From: Janibacter cremeus
Lineage (GTDB): Bacteria; Actinomycetota; Actinomycetes; Actinomycetales; Dermatophilaceae
NCBI RefSeq assembly: GCF_029395675.1
Contig: NZ_CP115184.1
Span: 1,612,001-1,676,000 of the forward strand
Length of the DNA: 64,000 bases
Reading direction: 5' to 3'
Of the stretch, positions 20,035-30,311 are shown in pieces. Under the pieces are notes generated by a model that was given only the letters and a program-made list of their open reading frames with translations, ran no database searches and was not told the DNA's origin. The stretch's first letter is position 1; each line of letters opens with the position of its first letter. Position numbers and translations under genes: made by a program.

Positions 20035-21755
20035 GGGTGCCCACCCTCCCCCGGCAGACGGCCCTCACGCGGGGTCAGGGGCAGTGGTGACGTCGTGAGC
20101 GGGGCACCGGCCTCGCGCGGCACGGTGAGCCGGAAGCGGGACCCCTCCCCCGGCTCCCCCCAGGCCTGCAACCACCCGTGGTGGAGGCGGGCGTCCTCGA
20201 GCGCGATGGCCAGCCCGAGACCGGAACCGCCGGTGGTGCGGGTCCGCGCCGGGTCGGCGCGCCAGAAGCGGTTGAACACGAGCGAGGCCTCGCCGGCCTT
20301 CAGACCCACGCCGTGGTCCTGGATCATCACGGCCGCGGCGTCGTCGTTGCTGCCGACCCAGATGTCGACCGGACGGCCCTCGCCGTGCTCGATCGCGTTG
20401 ACGACGAGGTTGCGCAGCACTCGCTCGATCCGCCGCGAGTCCACCTCGGCGACGGCCTTCTGCCCCGGCTCCCGGTGGACGACGACCTCGCTGCCGCGCG
20501 CGTCGGCGATCGACTCCGTCGCCCGCACGACCCGGTCGATGATCGCGTAGAGGTCGATCGGGTCCTGCTCGAGCACGGCCGCACCGGCGTCGTAGCGAGA
20601 GATCTCGAGCAGGTCGGCGAGCAGCCCCTCGAATCGGTCGAGCTCGTCGTGGAGCAGCTCCGCCGAGCGACCGGTGACCGGGTCCATCTCGTCCCGGGAG
20701 GAGTGCAGCAGGTCGGCGGCCATCCGAATCGTCGTCAGCGGCGTGCGCAGCTCGTGGGAGACGTCGGAGACGAAGCGTTGCTGCACCCGGGAGAGGCCCT
20801 CGAGCTGGCGGATCTGCGTCTGCAGGTTGTCGGCCATGTCGTTGAAGGACTGGCCGAGCAGGGCGAGGTCGTCGTGCCCGCGTGCCGACACCCGCTCGTT
20901 GAGGTGGCCCGAGGACAGCCGCTCGGCGGCCGAGGCCGCGCGGCGCACCGGGGTGACGACCATGCTCGTGACGATGTAGGCGATGCCCGAGACGAGGCCG
21001 ATGAGGAAGAGCGCCCCGAGGACGAAGGAGCGGGAGATGATGCTCAGGGTGGTCTGCTCCTGGTCCATCGGGTAGATGAAGTACAGGTCGTGGTCACCGG
21101 CCGTCGGCACCTCGATCTGCGAGCCGACGACGACCGCGGGGACGGACTCGGTGTCGATCGGTACCCCGGTGATCGGCTCCGTCGACCCGTCGACGTCCGA
21201 GCGCTCCAGCTCGATGGTCATGGTCTGCTGCCGGGCCGGGTCGGCGGCCACCGCCTGGCGAAGGGCGGCGGGCACCTGGTCCAGGCCGACACCCTGCGGG
21301 TAGGCGACCGTGGAGATCGTCGAGGACTCGTTCTCCGTGCTCGGCGTGAGGATGACGTAGCGGCTGTCGTCGCCGCTGGGCGGTGCGAGGGTCCGCGAGA
21401 CGAAGTCGGAGGTGGACACGTCCAGCTCACCGGGCTCGACGTCGGTGTTGTTGAAGTAGCTCTGGGCGCGGTCGGCCAGCTGGTGCGACTGGGCCTGGGC
21501 GAAGTCGACCCGGTCGTCGACGAGGCCGGCGGCGATGGAGCGGTACATCGTCAGGCTGATGATCGAGACGACGACCAGCCCGAGGAGGAGCGTGCTCGTG
21601 ACCACCCGGAAACGCAGGGAGCGCCGCCAGAGGCCCACTGCGGCCCGCACCGCCCGCGCGACCGCGTGGTCGCGGGGCGGGGTCGCGGGACCCGACCCCT
21701 CGGCGCTCGACGCGTCCGAGGCCTCGGTCGCCTCGGAGGCAGGCGCCGAGGCCAT
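20031..21755 (-). CDS. mtrB: sensor histidine kinase MtrB
   Basis: Membrane kinase of the MtrAB system, which coordinates cell division and peptidoglycan remodelling with replication. 574 residues: acidic disordered N-terminus (1-38), first membrane helix near 52-72, extracytoplasmic sensor (75-250), second helix near 255-280, HAMP (about 280-330), then DHp with phospho-accepting His in DVSHELRTPLTT and an ATPase domain with NAIEHGEG, DHGVGL and GGSGLGLAI. The ATG at 21755 lies 2 bases after the mtrA stop. Overlaps lpqB by 4 bases. Confidence 0.95.
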   Translation of the reverse strand: MASAPASEATEASDASSAEGSGPATPPRDHAVARAVRAAVGLWRRSLRFRVVTSTLLLGLVVVSIISLTMYRSIAAGLVDDRVDFAQAQSHQLADRAQSYFNNTDVEPGELDVSTSDFVSRTLAPPSGDDSRYVILTPSTENESSTISTVAYPQGVGLDQVPAALRQAVAADPARQQTMTIELERSDVDGSTEPITGVPIDTESVPAVVVGSQIEVPTAGDHDLYFIYPMDQEQTTLSIISRSFVLGALFLIGLVSGIAYIVTSMVVTPVRRAASAAERLSSGHLNERVSARGHDDLALLGQSFNDMADNLQTQIRQLEGLSRVQQRFVSDVSHELRTPLTTIRMAADLLHSSRDEMDPVTGRSAELLHDELDRFEGLLADLLEISRYDAGAAVLEQDPIDLYAIIDRVVRATESIADARGSEVVVHREPGQKAVAEVDSRRIERVLRNLVVNAIEHGEGRPVDIWVGSNDDAAAVMIQDHGVGLKAGEASLVFNRFWRADPARTRTTGGSGLGLAIALEDARLHHGWLQAWGEPGEGSRFRLTVPREAGAPLTTSPLPLTPREGRLPGEGGHP

Positions 21756-21757
21756 GC

Positions 21758-22435
21758 TCAGGCCGACCCGGCCTTGTACCCGACGCCACGGACCGTGACG
21801 ACGATCTGGGGGTTCTCGGGGTCGTGCTCGATCTTGCTGCGCAGCCGCTGGACGTGCACGTTGACCAGACGCGTGTCGCCGGCGTGCCGGTAGCCCCAGA
21901 CCTGCTCCAGGAGGACCTCGCGGCTGAAGACCTGCCACGGCTTGCGCGCCAGGGCGACGAGCAGGTCGAACTCGAGCGGCGTCAGCGCCAGGGGCGTCCC
22001 GTCCCGCGTGACGGAGTGCCCGGCGACGTCGATGCTCAGGTCGCCGATCGTCAGTCGCTCCGGCTCCGGCTCGTCCCCGCGACGCAGGCGGGCCCGCAGC
22101 CGGGCGATGAGCTCCTGCGGCTTGAACGGCTTGACGATGTAGTCGTCGGCGCCCGACTCGAGGCCGACGACCACGTCGACGGTGTCGGTCCGGGCGGTCA
22201 GCATGACGATCGGGACCCCCGACTCCTGCCGGAGCCGCCGGCAGATCTCGATGCCGTCCATCCCGGGCAGCATGACGTCGAGGAGCACCAGGTCCGGACG
22301 GGCCTCGTGGAAGGCGTCGAGTGCCCGGGCTCCGTCGGCGACGTGCGCGACGTCCAGCCCTTCCTTCCGAAGGACGATCCCGAGCATCTCTGCCAGCGCC
22401 TGGTCGTCGTCGACGACGAGGACACGTCCCTTCAC
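21758..22435 (-). CDS. mtrA: response regulator MtrA
   Basis: OmpR-family regulator, essential in M. tuberculosis, controlling cell-wall hydrolases and replication genes. 225 residues: receiver domain with acidic pocket VVDDD, phospho-acceptor Asp in LLDVMLPGMDG (about residue 53), switch Thr in LTAR and Lys in VKPF; C-terminal winged helix ending VRGVGYKAG. GTG start with AAAGGG 6 bases upstream. First gene of mtrA-mtrB-lpqB. Two sites further along in this window have the octamer-N3-octamer layout reported for MtrA sites (see findings). Confidence 0.97.
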   Translation of the reverse strand: MKGRVLVVDDDQALAEMLGIVLRKEGLDVAHVADGARALDAFHEARPDLVLLDVMLPGMDGIEICRRLRQESGVPIVMLTARTDTVDVVVGLESGADDYIVKPFKPQELIARLRARLRRGDEPEPERLTIGDLSIDVAGHSVTRDGTPLALTPLEFDLLVALARKPWQVFSREVLLEQVWGYRHAGDTRLVNVHVQRLRSKIEHDPENPQIVVTVRGVGYKAGSA

Positions 22436-22545
22436 GGTGATCCCTTTCGCACGTGGTCTACTGCCCGCTCATCATCACACAGGCACCGGCGTGCACCGGG
22501 CAACCATCGCCGATAGCCTCGGGGTCGAGGTCCGGCGATCGGACC

Positions 22546-22588
22546 TGCGGACGAGGGAGCAGTACCCGCACCACGACAAGACTGACTC
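22546..22588 (+). promoter_or_regulatory. guanidine-III (ykkC-III) riboswitch
   Basis: The leader of the two SMR genes carries the conserved words of guanidine-III RNAs: CGGACGAGG (22548-22556), GTACCCG (22562-22568) and GACAAGAC (22575-22582). P1 is perfect: TGCGG (22546-22550) with CCGCA (22566-22570). The pseudoknot also forms: GAGCAGT (22557-22563) with ACTG...CTC (22581-22588), one A bulged. The 3' pseudoknot strand ends 2 bases before the AAGGAG ribosome site at 22591-22596, so ligand binding can gate translation. Both helices differ in sequence from the Thermobifida fusca example I recall, yet still pair. Confidence 0.9.
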
Positions 22589-22601
22589 GCAAGGAGCTGT
22601 C

Positions 22602-22916
22602 ATGTCCTGGCTCGTCCTCATCGTCTCGGGGATGCTCGAGGCCGTCTGGGCCACCGCCCTGTCCGCCTCGCGCGGATTCACCCGCCCGGGCCCCACCCTC
22701 CTCTTCGCCGTCTCCCTCGCCGCGAGCATGCTCGGTCTGGCGTGGGCCATGACCGACATCGCCACCGGCACCGCCTACGCGGTGTGGGTCGGCATCGGCG
22801 CCACCCTCACCGTCGTGTGGTCCATGGTGACCGGCGACGAGCCGGCGACCCGGGCGCGCGTCGCCCTGCTGGTCCTGCTCGTCGCCTGCGTCGCCGGGTT
22901 GAAGGCGGTCGCCTGA
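22602..22916 (+). CDS. SMR-family guanidinium exporter subunit 1 (Gdx/SugE type)
   Basis: 104-residue small multidrug resistance protein with four membrane helices. The helix-1 signature reads GMLEAVWATALSASRGFTRP with the essential glutamate at residue 13, followed by the YAVWVGIG loop typical of the SugE/Gdx subtype rather than EmrE. The upstream guanidine-III riboswitch indicates that the exported substrate is guanidinium. AAGGAG lies 5 bases before the ATG. Its stop shares a base with the next start (TGATG). Paired unequal SMR genes usually form a heterodimer, in contrast to dual-topology single SMR proteins. Confidence 0.93.
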   Translation: MSWLVLIVSGMLEAVWATALSASRGFTRPGPTLLFAVSLAASMLGLAWAMTDIATGTAYAVWVGIGATLTVVWSMVTGDEPATRARVALLVLLVACVAGLKAVA

Positions 22917-23245
22917 TGCCGTGGATCGTCCTGCTCGTCAGCGCCGCCCTCGAAGCGGTCTGGGCCACCGCCCTGGGCCGCTCCGACGGCTTCACCCACC
23001 CCACGGCGACCGCCGTCTTCATCCTCGCCCTCGCGACCAGCATGGTCGGTCTCGGGGTCGCCGTGCGCACGATCCCCATCGGCACCGGGTACGCGGTCTG
23101 GACCGGGGTCGGCGCCGCGCTCACGGTGGCATGGGCCATGACCACCGGCGAGGAGACCTTCAGCCCGGCCAAGGCACTGCTCATCGCCGGGATCGTGGCG
23201 GCCGTCGTCGGGCTCCGGCTCGTCCCCGCGGACACCGAGGACTGA
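22916..23245 (+). CDS. SMR-family guanidinium exporter subunit 2 (Gdx/SugE type)
   Basis: 109-residue partner of the preceding SMR protein, also with four membrane helices and helix-1 motif ALEAVWATALGRSDGFTHP (glutamate at 13), GTGYAVWTGVGAALTVAW, and a short charged tail PADTED absent from subunit 1. One-base overlap with subunit 1 implies coupled, near-equimolar synthesis. It ends before a strong palindromic terminator shared with the convergent sahH. Opposite membrane orientation of the two subunits is expected from the family but was not tested by charge counting. Confidence 0.92.
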   Translation: MPWIVLLVSAALEAVWATALGRSDGFTHPTATAVFILALATSMVGLGVAVRTIPIGTGYAVWTGVGAALTVAWAMTTGEETFSPAKALLIAGIVAAVVGLRLVPADTED

Positions 23246-23250
23246 CATGG

Positions 23251-23280
23251 CGAAGGGGGAGGCGCGCGCCTCCCCCTTCG
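23251..23280. terminator. bidirectional terminator, perfect 30-bp palindrome
   Basis: The arm CGAAGGGGGAGGCGC (23251-23265) is followed at once by its exact reverse complement. It lies 5 bases after the second SMR stop and 19 bases from the sahH stop, serving both convergent transcripts. Each arm begins with the CGAAGGGG octamer that recurs across this window. Confidence 0.85.
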
Positions 23281-23299
23281 TCCTGCTCGCTGGTCGTGC

Positions 23300-24751
<1,452 letters not shown>

Positions 24752-24914
24752 GGTGGATCTCCTTGTGACATTGGGGTGTCGGACCCGGCGCGACCCTTCT
24801 GGGCTCTCGCGGGTCATCACCCACGCCGGCTCTCGCCAAGTGTATGCGGCCGGCGACGAGGGGCGCGAAGGGAGGATCCTGCCCGCACCACGCCTGCGCG
24901 GTTCCGGCGCGACC

Positions 24915-25898
24915 TCAGTGGGCGGCCGCCTCCCCCTTCGCGTCGTGGCCGCCGAAGGGCAGCACGTGCATGACCGCGACGACCACCCCACCCACGACGG
25001 CGCCGAGGAGCATCGAGCCGACGGTGTTGGTCATCCACCCGAGGACACCGCCGAGGGCACCGGTCGCCTCCTCGACGGCCACCTCGAGATGGTGGACGAA
25101 GTCGTACGGCTGCGGCCACAGGCCCGTCTCCTCGAGCCCGACGAGGATGATGTGCCCGCCGACCCAGAGCATCGCGAAGACACCGACAACAGACAGCACG
25201 GTGAGCAGCTTGGGCATCCCCTTGACCAGCCCACGGCCGAGGGTCCGGCCGACGCCGTCCCCCTTCCTGCTCATGTGGAGCCCGATGTCGTCGATCTTCA
25301 CGAGCAGGCCGACCGTGCCGTAGACGAGCACGGTGATGAAGATCGCGACGACGACGAGCACCGCCAGCAGGTACCAGAAGGAGCCGCTCAGGCCCTCGTC
25401 GAGGATCGCCTTGAGCGAGATGACCATGATCTCCGCCGAGAGGATGAAGTCGGTCCGCACGGCGCTCTTGACGATCTGGTCCTCGTCGACCTTCGCCTTC
25501 TCCCCCTCCTCCGCCGAGACGGGCACCTCGGCGCCTGCGTGCCCGGAGATCTTCTCCCAGATCTTCTCGGCACCCTCGAAGCACAGGTAGGTGCCGCCGA
25601 GCATGAGCAGCGGTGAGAGCAGCCAGGGCAGGAAGGCGTTGAGGACCAGGATCGTCGGGACGATGAAGAGCAGCTTGTTGCGCAGCGACCCGATCGTGAT
25701 CCGCTTGATGATCGGCAGCTCGCGCGAGGGGTCGAGTCCCTCGACGTAGCGCGGCGTGACAGCGGTGTCGTCCACGACGACGCCGGCCGCCTTGGTGCTC
25801 GCCCGTCCGGCCGCGGCACTCACGTCGTCGACGGACGCGGCGGCCATGCGCGCGAGGACGGAGATGTCGTCGAGGAGCGCGACGAGGCCGCCACTCAT
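24915..25898 (-). CDS. DUF808 family membrane protein
   Basis: 327-residue inner-membrane protein of the DUF808 (YedI-type) family, function unknown. Signature N-terminus [19 protein letters not shown], then [14 protein letters not shown] and about five to six hydrophobic segments (near 80-105, 165-200, 225-250, 285-310). GGAG lies 7 bases before the ATG. Stands alone between sahH and the mycothione reductase gene. Confidence 0.9.
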   Translation of the reverse strand: MSGGLVALLDDISVLARMAAASVDDVSAAAGRASTKAAGVVVDDTAVTPRYVEGLDPSRELPIIKRITIGSLRNKLLFIVPTILVLNAFLPWLLSPLLMLGGTYLCFEGAEKIWEKISGHAGAEVPVSAEEGEKAKVDEDQIVKSAVRTDFILSAEIMVISLKAILDEGLSGSFWYLLAVLVVVAIFITVLVYGTVGLLVKIDDIGLHMSRKGDGVGRTLGRGLVKGMPKLLTVLSVVGVFAMLWVGGHIILVGLEETGLWPQPYDFVHHLEVAVEEATGALGGVLGWMTNTVGSMLLGAVVGGVVVAVMHVLPFGGHDAKGEAAAH

Positions 25899-26010
25899 CG
25901 GGTGGCTCCGGCAGGTCGGGTCGTGATCGGCGTCAGCACGCGCTCAGGCTACCGACCCGGACCGGCGAAGGCGATGTCCTGGGGCGCGACGAAGGGGGGA
26001 GGACGTCGCC

Positions 26011-27438
26011 TCACGCGCGCGGCGGGGACTCGATGAGGTCCTCGACCGGGTTGAGGTCGAGGCCGAGCAGGGCGTTCTCCACGACCTCGGTCAGTGCCGG
26101 GTGGATCCAGTACTGGCCGCGCACCATCTCGGCGACGGGCTGGTCGAAGGCCATCATGTGGATCAACGGCTGGACGAGCGTGGCGGCGTCGGGCCCGACG
26201 AGGTGACCGCCCACGAGCCGCCCGGTGCGGCGGTCGGCGATGACCTTGCACAGGCTCGACGTGTCCTCCATGGCCCAGCCGTACGCGGTGTCCCCGTACC
26301 TCTGCACCTTCGTCACGACGTCCACCCCTGCCGAGACCGCCTCGGTCTCGGTCAGACCGACGGTGGCGACCTGGGGGTGGGTGAAGACGGCGGCCGGGAC
26401 GGCCTCGTGGTCGAACGCCCGCAGGTCCTGGGGATGGGCGAGGTTGTGCGCGACGACCCGTGCCTCGTGGTTGGCCACGTGCTTGAGCTGGAAGGGGGAG
26501 GACCCGTCCCCGAGCGCCCACACCCCCTCGACGGCGGTGCGGCCGTGGGCATCGACGACCACCCGGCCGTCGTCGTGCACCTCCACCCCGGCGACGTCGA
26601 GCCCGAGGTCCGCGGTGGTCGGTCGGCGACCGGTCGCGACGAGGACCACGTCGACCTCGACCCGGCCGCCGTCCGACAGGGTGGCGGTGATCCCCCCTTC
26701 GCCCCGCCGCAGGTCGGTGACCGTCGTCGACGTCCGCACGTCCCACTGCTCGCGGGCGCTGGCCGTGAAGGCGGTGGCGATGTCGTCGTCCAGGTGACGC
26801 AGCAGCTGCTCGCCCCGGGCCGACACGGTGACCCGGGTGCCGAACGCGGAGAAGACGTGGGCGAGCTCGGCGCCGATGTAGCCGCCTCCGACGACGAGCA
26901 TCCGCCCGGGCTGCTCGGCCAGGCGCATCACCGTGTCCGAGGTGTGCAGCGTGATGCCCTCACGGCCGGCCAGCGCGGCGAGGTCGTCGGGGATCACCGG
27001 GTGCGAGCCGGTGGCGATGACGACCTGCTCGGCCCGGACCTCCTCGGTGCCGCCGCCCCGCAGGTCGACGCGCAGCGTGCGTGGACCGGTGAACCGCGCG
27101 TGCCCGCGCAGCAGCTCGGTGAGCTCACCGTCGCGGCGGTAGGCCTCGCCCGCCGCGGCGATCTGGTCGATGCGTCCGGCGAAGACGCGGTCGCGCACGT
27201 CGGTGAAGCGCACTCCCGCGAGCGTCGCATCGACCCCGAGCCGGCCCCCTTCGCGGACCAAGGTGGCGATCTCGGCGACGTGGACGAACATCTTCGTCGG
27301 GATGCACCCGACGTTCAGGCAGGTGCCGCCGAAGACGTCACCGCCCTCGATGATGGCGAACCGACGACCGGCGAGCTCGTCCGTGACGAGGCTGTTGCCC
27401 GATCCGCTTCCGATGACGGCGATGTCTACGTCGATCAC
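26011..27438 (-). CDS. mtr: mycothione reductase
   Basis: NADPH-dependent flavoenzyme that reduces mycothiol disulfide, the actinobacterial counterpart of glutathione reductase. 475 residues: FAD-binding GSGSGN near residue 10, redox pair C40/C45 in GGTCLNVGCIPTKMF, NADPH motif GGGYIGAELAHVF, and the C-terminal active-site His/Glu in WIHPALTEVVENAL. The IPTKMF form of the redox motif separates it from lipoamide dehydrogenase. GTG start overlaps the SIS-protein stop by 4 bases, so it ends the manB operon. Confidence 0.93.
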   Translation of the reverse strand: MIDVDIAVIGSGSGNSLVTDELAGRRFAIIEGGDVFGGTCLNVGCIPTKMFVHVAEIATLVREGGRLGVDATLAGVRFTDVRDRVFAGRIDQIAAAGEAYRRDGELTELLRGHARFTGPRTLRVDLRGGGTEEVRAEQVVIATGSHPVIPDDLAALAGREGITLHTSDTVMRLAEQPGRMLVVGGGYIGAELAHVFSAFGTRVTVSARGEQLLRHLDDDIATAFTASAREQWDVRTSTTVTDLRRGEGGITATLSDGGRVEVDVVLVATGRRPTTADLGLDVAGVEVHDDGRVVVDAHGRTAVEGVWALGDGSSPFQLKHVANHEARVVAHNLAHPQDLRAFDHEAVPAAVFTHPQVATVGLTETEAVSAGVDVVTKVQRYGDTAYGWAMEDTSSLCKVIADRRTGRLVGGHLVGPDAATLVQPLIHMMAFDQPVAEMVRGQYWIHPALTEVVENALLGLDLNPVEDLIESPPRA

Positions 27439-28613
27439 TCAGTGGCCCTTCGTGGGAGATGCAGCTCGTCGATGCCCGGCGCGCTCGCCGGGTCGAAGCC
27501 GTGACCGATCGCGAGGTAGGTGCTCGCGAAGTCGGTCAGGGCGATGTGCTCGGCGAGGCGCTCGAGGTCGTGCCCGGGGCGCGCCACGTGCTCCAGGACG
27601 CGCACCCCGGCCGCCTCGGCGCGGTCGGCGACGGACTGCGCGGTGTTGTGCCGCTCGACCTCGGTCGGGTCGGACTCGGTGGTCGGCACCGGGTCCCGCA
27701 GCAGCACCAGGCCGAGCCGGGGGCCGCTCGGGCCGTCGAGGTAGGGGTCGGCGAAGATGTCGCGCCCCCCGTCCGGGGCCGTGCCCGAACCGGCGAGCGG
27801 ACCGGAGAGGCAGGCCACCACCTGGGAGGCCGCGTCCGGCAGCCGCCCCCACGTCGCGGGCACCCGGCTGGTGCGGGCCAGCATCGCGCTCGTGCGGCGC
27901 GCGGCGACGCCGGCGACGGGGCCGTCCCCGAGGACGACGGGGGTGACCTCGGAGAGGTCCGTCGCGAGCGACTTGGCGGGGTTGACGAAGGACTCGGCAT
28001 CCGGGCGGAAGGCCTCCGCCTGCTCGTCGAGCCGGTCGGCGACCCGCAGGAGCACGCCCGTCGGGACGTCGATGACACCGCACGCCGAGGTCGCGAGCAG
28101 GGCCGGGACGACCAGGCTCCACAACGCGGTGCGGGAGTGTCCGGTGCCCGGGTCGATCGGCAGGTGCACGCCTCGGGCGGCCGCCGCGGCCGACGCGAGG
28201 GGGCTGTCCGGTGCCCCGATGGTCAGGACGTGCGCTCCGCGGCGTGCGGCCTCGCGGGCCTGCCGGACGGGTCCCTCCGCAGAGCCGGACAGGGAGACGG
28301 CGACGACGAGGTCCAGCGCGCCCACCCACCCGGGCAGGGGTCCCGACCCGTCCGCGGTGAGCAGCACCGGTGACCGGTGGGAGACGAGCAGGTCGAGGAC
28401 GGCCGCGACCCCCTCCGACCCACCGACGGTGGCGACGTGGATCGCTCGCGGGCGCTCCCCGCCGGCGACCCGACCCAGGTCGCCCTCCTGGCTCAGGGTG
28501 ATGGCCCGGCGCACCTGCGCGCCGGCGCCGGCCAGCGCTCGCAGCATGTCCGAGGGGTCGACGGCACGCCGACGGTCCTCGTCGTCGAGCAGGCTCTCGT
28601 CGAAGGGGGACAT
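27435..28613 (-). CDS. SIS-domain sugar isomerase-like protein (TobH/Rv3256c type)
   Basis: 392-residue protein with two SIS (sugar isomerase) folds, related to bifunctional phosphoglucose/phosphomannose isomerases. The first fold shows VVAVSLSGSAEGPVRQ, the phosphosugar-binding Ser-rich loop. It sits between manB and mycothione reductase exactly where Rv3256c sits beside Rv3257c. GAGG precedes tandem ATGs at 28616 and 28613; the second has better spacing. It likely interconverts hexose phosphates feeding ManB, but the substrate is not provable from sequence. Confidence 0.82.
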   Translation of the reverse strand: MSPFDESLLDDEDRRRAVDPSDMLRALAGAGAQVRRAITLSQEGDLGRVAGGERPRAIHVATVGGSEGVAAVLDLLVSHRSPVLLTADGSGPLPGWVGALDLVVAVSLSGSAEGPVRQAREAARRGAHVLTIGAPDSPLASAAAAARGVHLPIDPGTGHSRTALWSLVVPALLATSACGVIDVPTGVLLRVADRLDEQAEAFRPDAESFVNPAKSLATDLSEVTPVVLGDGPVAGVAARRTSAMLARTSRVPATWGRLPDAASQVVACLSGPLAGSGTAPDGGRDIFADPYLDGPSGPRLGLVLLRDPVPTTESDPTEVERHNTAQSVADRAEAAGVRVLEHVARPGHDLERLAEHIALTDFASTYLAIGHGFDPASAPGIDELHLPRRATE

Positions 28614-28621
28614 CATCGACC

Positions 28622-28813
28622 TCAGGCCGGCTTGCGGGCCTCGTCGACGAGCAGCACGGGGATGCCCCGGTCCACCCGGTAGGCCAGGCCGCAGTCGGGG
28701 TCGGTGCACACCAGCTCGGGACCGTCCCCGCCGGTGTCGTCACGCAGCGAGGTGCGGCAGGCGGGGCAGCGCAGGATCTCGCGCAGCCAGGGCTCGATCG
28801 TCGAATCGGTCAT
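28622..28813 (-). CDS. Trm112 family zinc-binding small protein
   Basis: 63-residue protein with the Trm112 (YcaR-like) fold: WLREILRCPACRTSL holds the first cysteine pair and VCTDPDCGLAYRVDRGIPV the second, typical zinc-ribbon spacing. Eukaryotic Trm112 activates methyltransferases; the bacterial role is uncertain. The ATG at 28813 overlaps the manB stop in an ATGA, and the SIS gene follows after 8 bases, so the four genes manB, this one, the SIS gene and mtr form one operon. Confidence 0.85.
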   Translation of the reverse strand: MTDSTIEPWLREILRCPACRTSLRDDTGGDGPELVCTDPDCGLAYRVDRGIPVLLVDEARKPA

Positions 28814-30237
28814 CGTGTCTCCCGGATCATCATCAGCACATCGTCTCGCACCTGGGTCATGGTGTGCGCGTCGGCCGCCTCGACGTTGAGGCGCAGCAAC
28901 GGCTCGGTGTTGCTCGCACGCAGGTTGAACCACCACATCGGCTCCTCGCCACGGGTGACGGTCAGGCCGTCGAGCTCGTCGAGGACCACGTCGTCGCGGT
29001 CGGCGTGGGCCGCCCGTACGCGCGCGGTCACGACGTCGGCGTCCTCGACGGTGGAGTTGATCTCCCCGGAGGCGACGTAGCGCTCGTAGGGGGCCATGAC
29101 CTCGCTCAGCGGCGCGTCGGACTCCCCCAGCGCAGCGAGGACGTGCATCGCGGCGAGCATGCCGGTGTCGGCGAACCAGAAGTCACGGAAGTAGTAGTGC
29201 GCGGAGTGCTCGCCCCCGAAGACCGCGTCGTGCTCGCTCATGACGGCCTTGACGTAGGAGTGCCCGACCCGGGTGCGCACGGGTCGGGCACCGGACTCCT
29301 CGATGATCTCCGGCACCGCGGCGGAGGTGATCGCGTTGTGCACGATCGCGACCTCTCGCGCCTCGCGACCCGTGGCGACCTCGCGCGCCACCTCGCGCCG
29401 GGCGATCATCGCGGTGATCGCGCTCGGGCTGACCGGGTCGCCTGCCTCGTCGACGACGAAGCACCGGTCCGCGTCCCCGTCGAAGGCGATGCCCACGTCG
29501 GCGCGGTGGCTGCGCACCCGCTCCTGCAGGTCGACGAGGTTGGCGGGGTCGAGTGGGTCGGCCTCGTGGTTGGGGAAGGTCCCGTCGAGCTCGAAGTACA
29601 TCGGGTCGATCCGCAGCGGCAGCTCCCCCAGGCCGCCCTCGGTCCCGAGCACGGCAGGGACGGTCAGGCCGCCCATGCCGTTGCCCGCGTCGACGGTCAC
29701 GCGGAGCGGTCGCGACCCCCGCAGGTCGACGAGGCCGCGGAGGAAGGCGGCGTACTCGGCGAGCACGTCGCGTCGCTCCACCCGCCCCGGGGTCACGCCC
29801 TCGAAGCCGGTCGTCCGCGTGTCCAGGAGCTCCTGGGCCAGGTCGCGGACGCTCGCCAGGCCGGTTTCCTGCCCGACGGGTCGTGCTCCGGAGCGGCAGA
29901 ACTTGATGCCGTTGTACTGCGCCGGGTTGTGGCTGGCGGTGAACATCGCTCCCGGCAGGCCGAGGGCGCCGCTGGCGTAGTAGAGCCCGTCGGTGCTCAC
30001 GAGGCCGATGAGGACGGCGTCGACACCGCGCGCGGTGACACCGGCGGCGAAGGCCTCGACGAGCTCGGGCGAGCTGGGGCGCATGTCGTGCCCGATGACG
30101 ACCGCGGGGGCCCCGTCGGCGAGCGCGACCACCTCGGCGAAGGCGGCCCCGAGCGCGCGGACGACGTGGACGTCCAGCTGCTCGGGCACGAGCCCGCGAA
30201 CGTCGTACGCCTTGACGAAGTCGGCGAGGGTGGTCAC
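28810..30237 (-). CDS. manB: phosphomannomutase/phosphoglucomutase ManB
   Basis: Converts mannose-6-phosphate to mannose-1-phosphate (and glucose equivalents), supplying GDP-mannose for glycoconjugates. 475 residues with the four-domain phosphohexomutase layout: phospho-serine loop TASHNPAQYNGIKF near residue 98, metal loop DGDADR, sugar loop GGEHSAHYYF, phosphate-binding RASNTEP near the C-terminus. GTG start with TAGGCT 6 bases upstream, consistent with a leaderless transcript. First gene of the manB-Trm112-SIS-mtr operon. Confidence 0.95.
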   Translation of the reverse strand: MTTLADFVKAYDVRGLVPEQLDVHVVRALGAAFAEVVALADGAPAVVIGHDMRPSSPELVEAFAAGVTARGVDAVLIGLVSTDGLYYASGALGLPGAMFTASHNPAQYNGIKFCRSGARPVGQETGLASVRDLAQELLDTRTTGFEGVTPGRVERRDVLAEYAAFLRGLVDLRGSRPLRVTVDAGNGMGGLTVPAVLGTEGGLGELPLRIDPMYFELDGTFPNHEADPLDPANLVDLQERVRSHRADVGIAFDGDADRCFVVDEAGDPVSPSAITAMIARREVAREVATGREAREVAIVHNAITSAAVPEIIEESGARPVRTRVGHSYVKAVMSEHDAVFGGEHSAHYYFRDFWFADTGMLAAMHVLAALGESDAPLSEVMAPYERYVASGEINSTVEDADVVTARVRAAHADRDDVVLDELDGLTVTRGEEPMWWFNLRASNTEPLLRLNVEAADAHTMTQVRDDVLMMIRETR

Positions 30238-30243
30238 GTCATC

Positions 30244-30249
30244 AGCCTA
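30244..30249 (-). promoter_or_regulatory. -10 element (TAGGCT) of the leaderless manB promoter
   Basis: On the minus strand TAGGCT is followed by 6 bases and then the manB GTG at 30237, with no ribosome-binding site. Confidence 0.55.
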
Positions 30250-30311
30250 GTTCGCCCACGTGCAGTCGGCCCCGGGGCCGGATGGTGGCGCACCTCGGGC
30301 CCTGACGGGGA

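Noticed and set aside
24752..24860. Possible SAH riboswitch before ahcY
   Set aside because: I looked for the conserved SAH-riboswitch core in the minus-strand leader and did not find it; only imperfect G/C stems are present.
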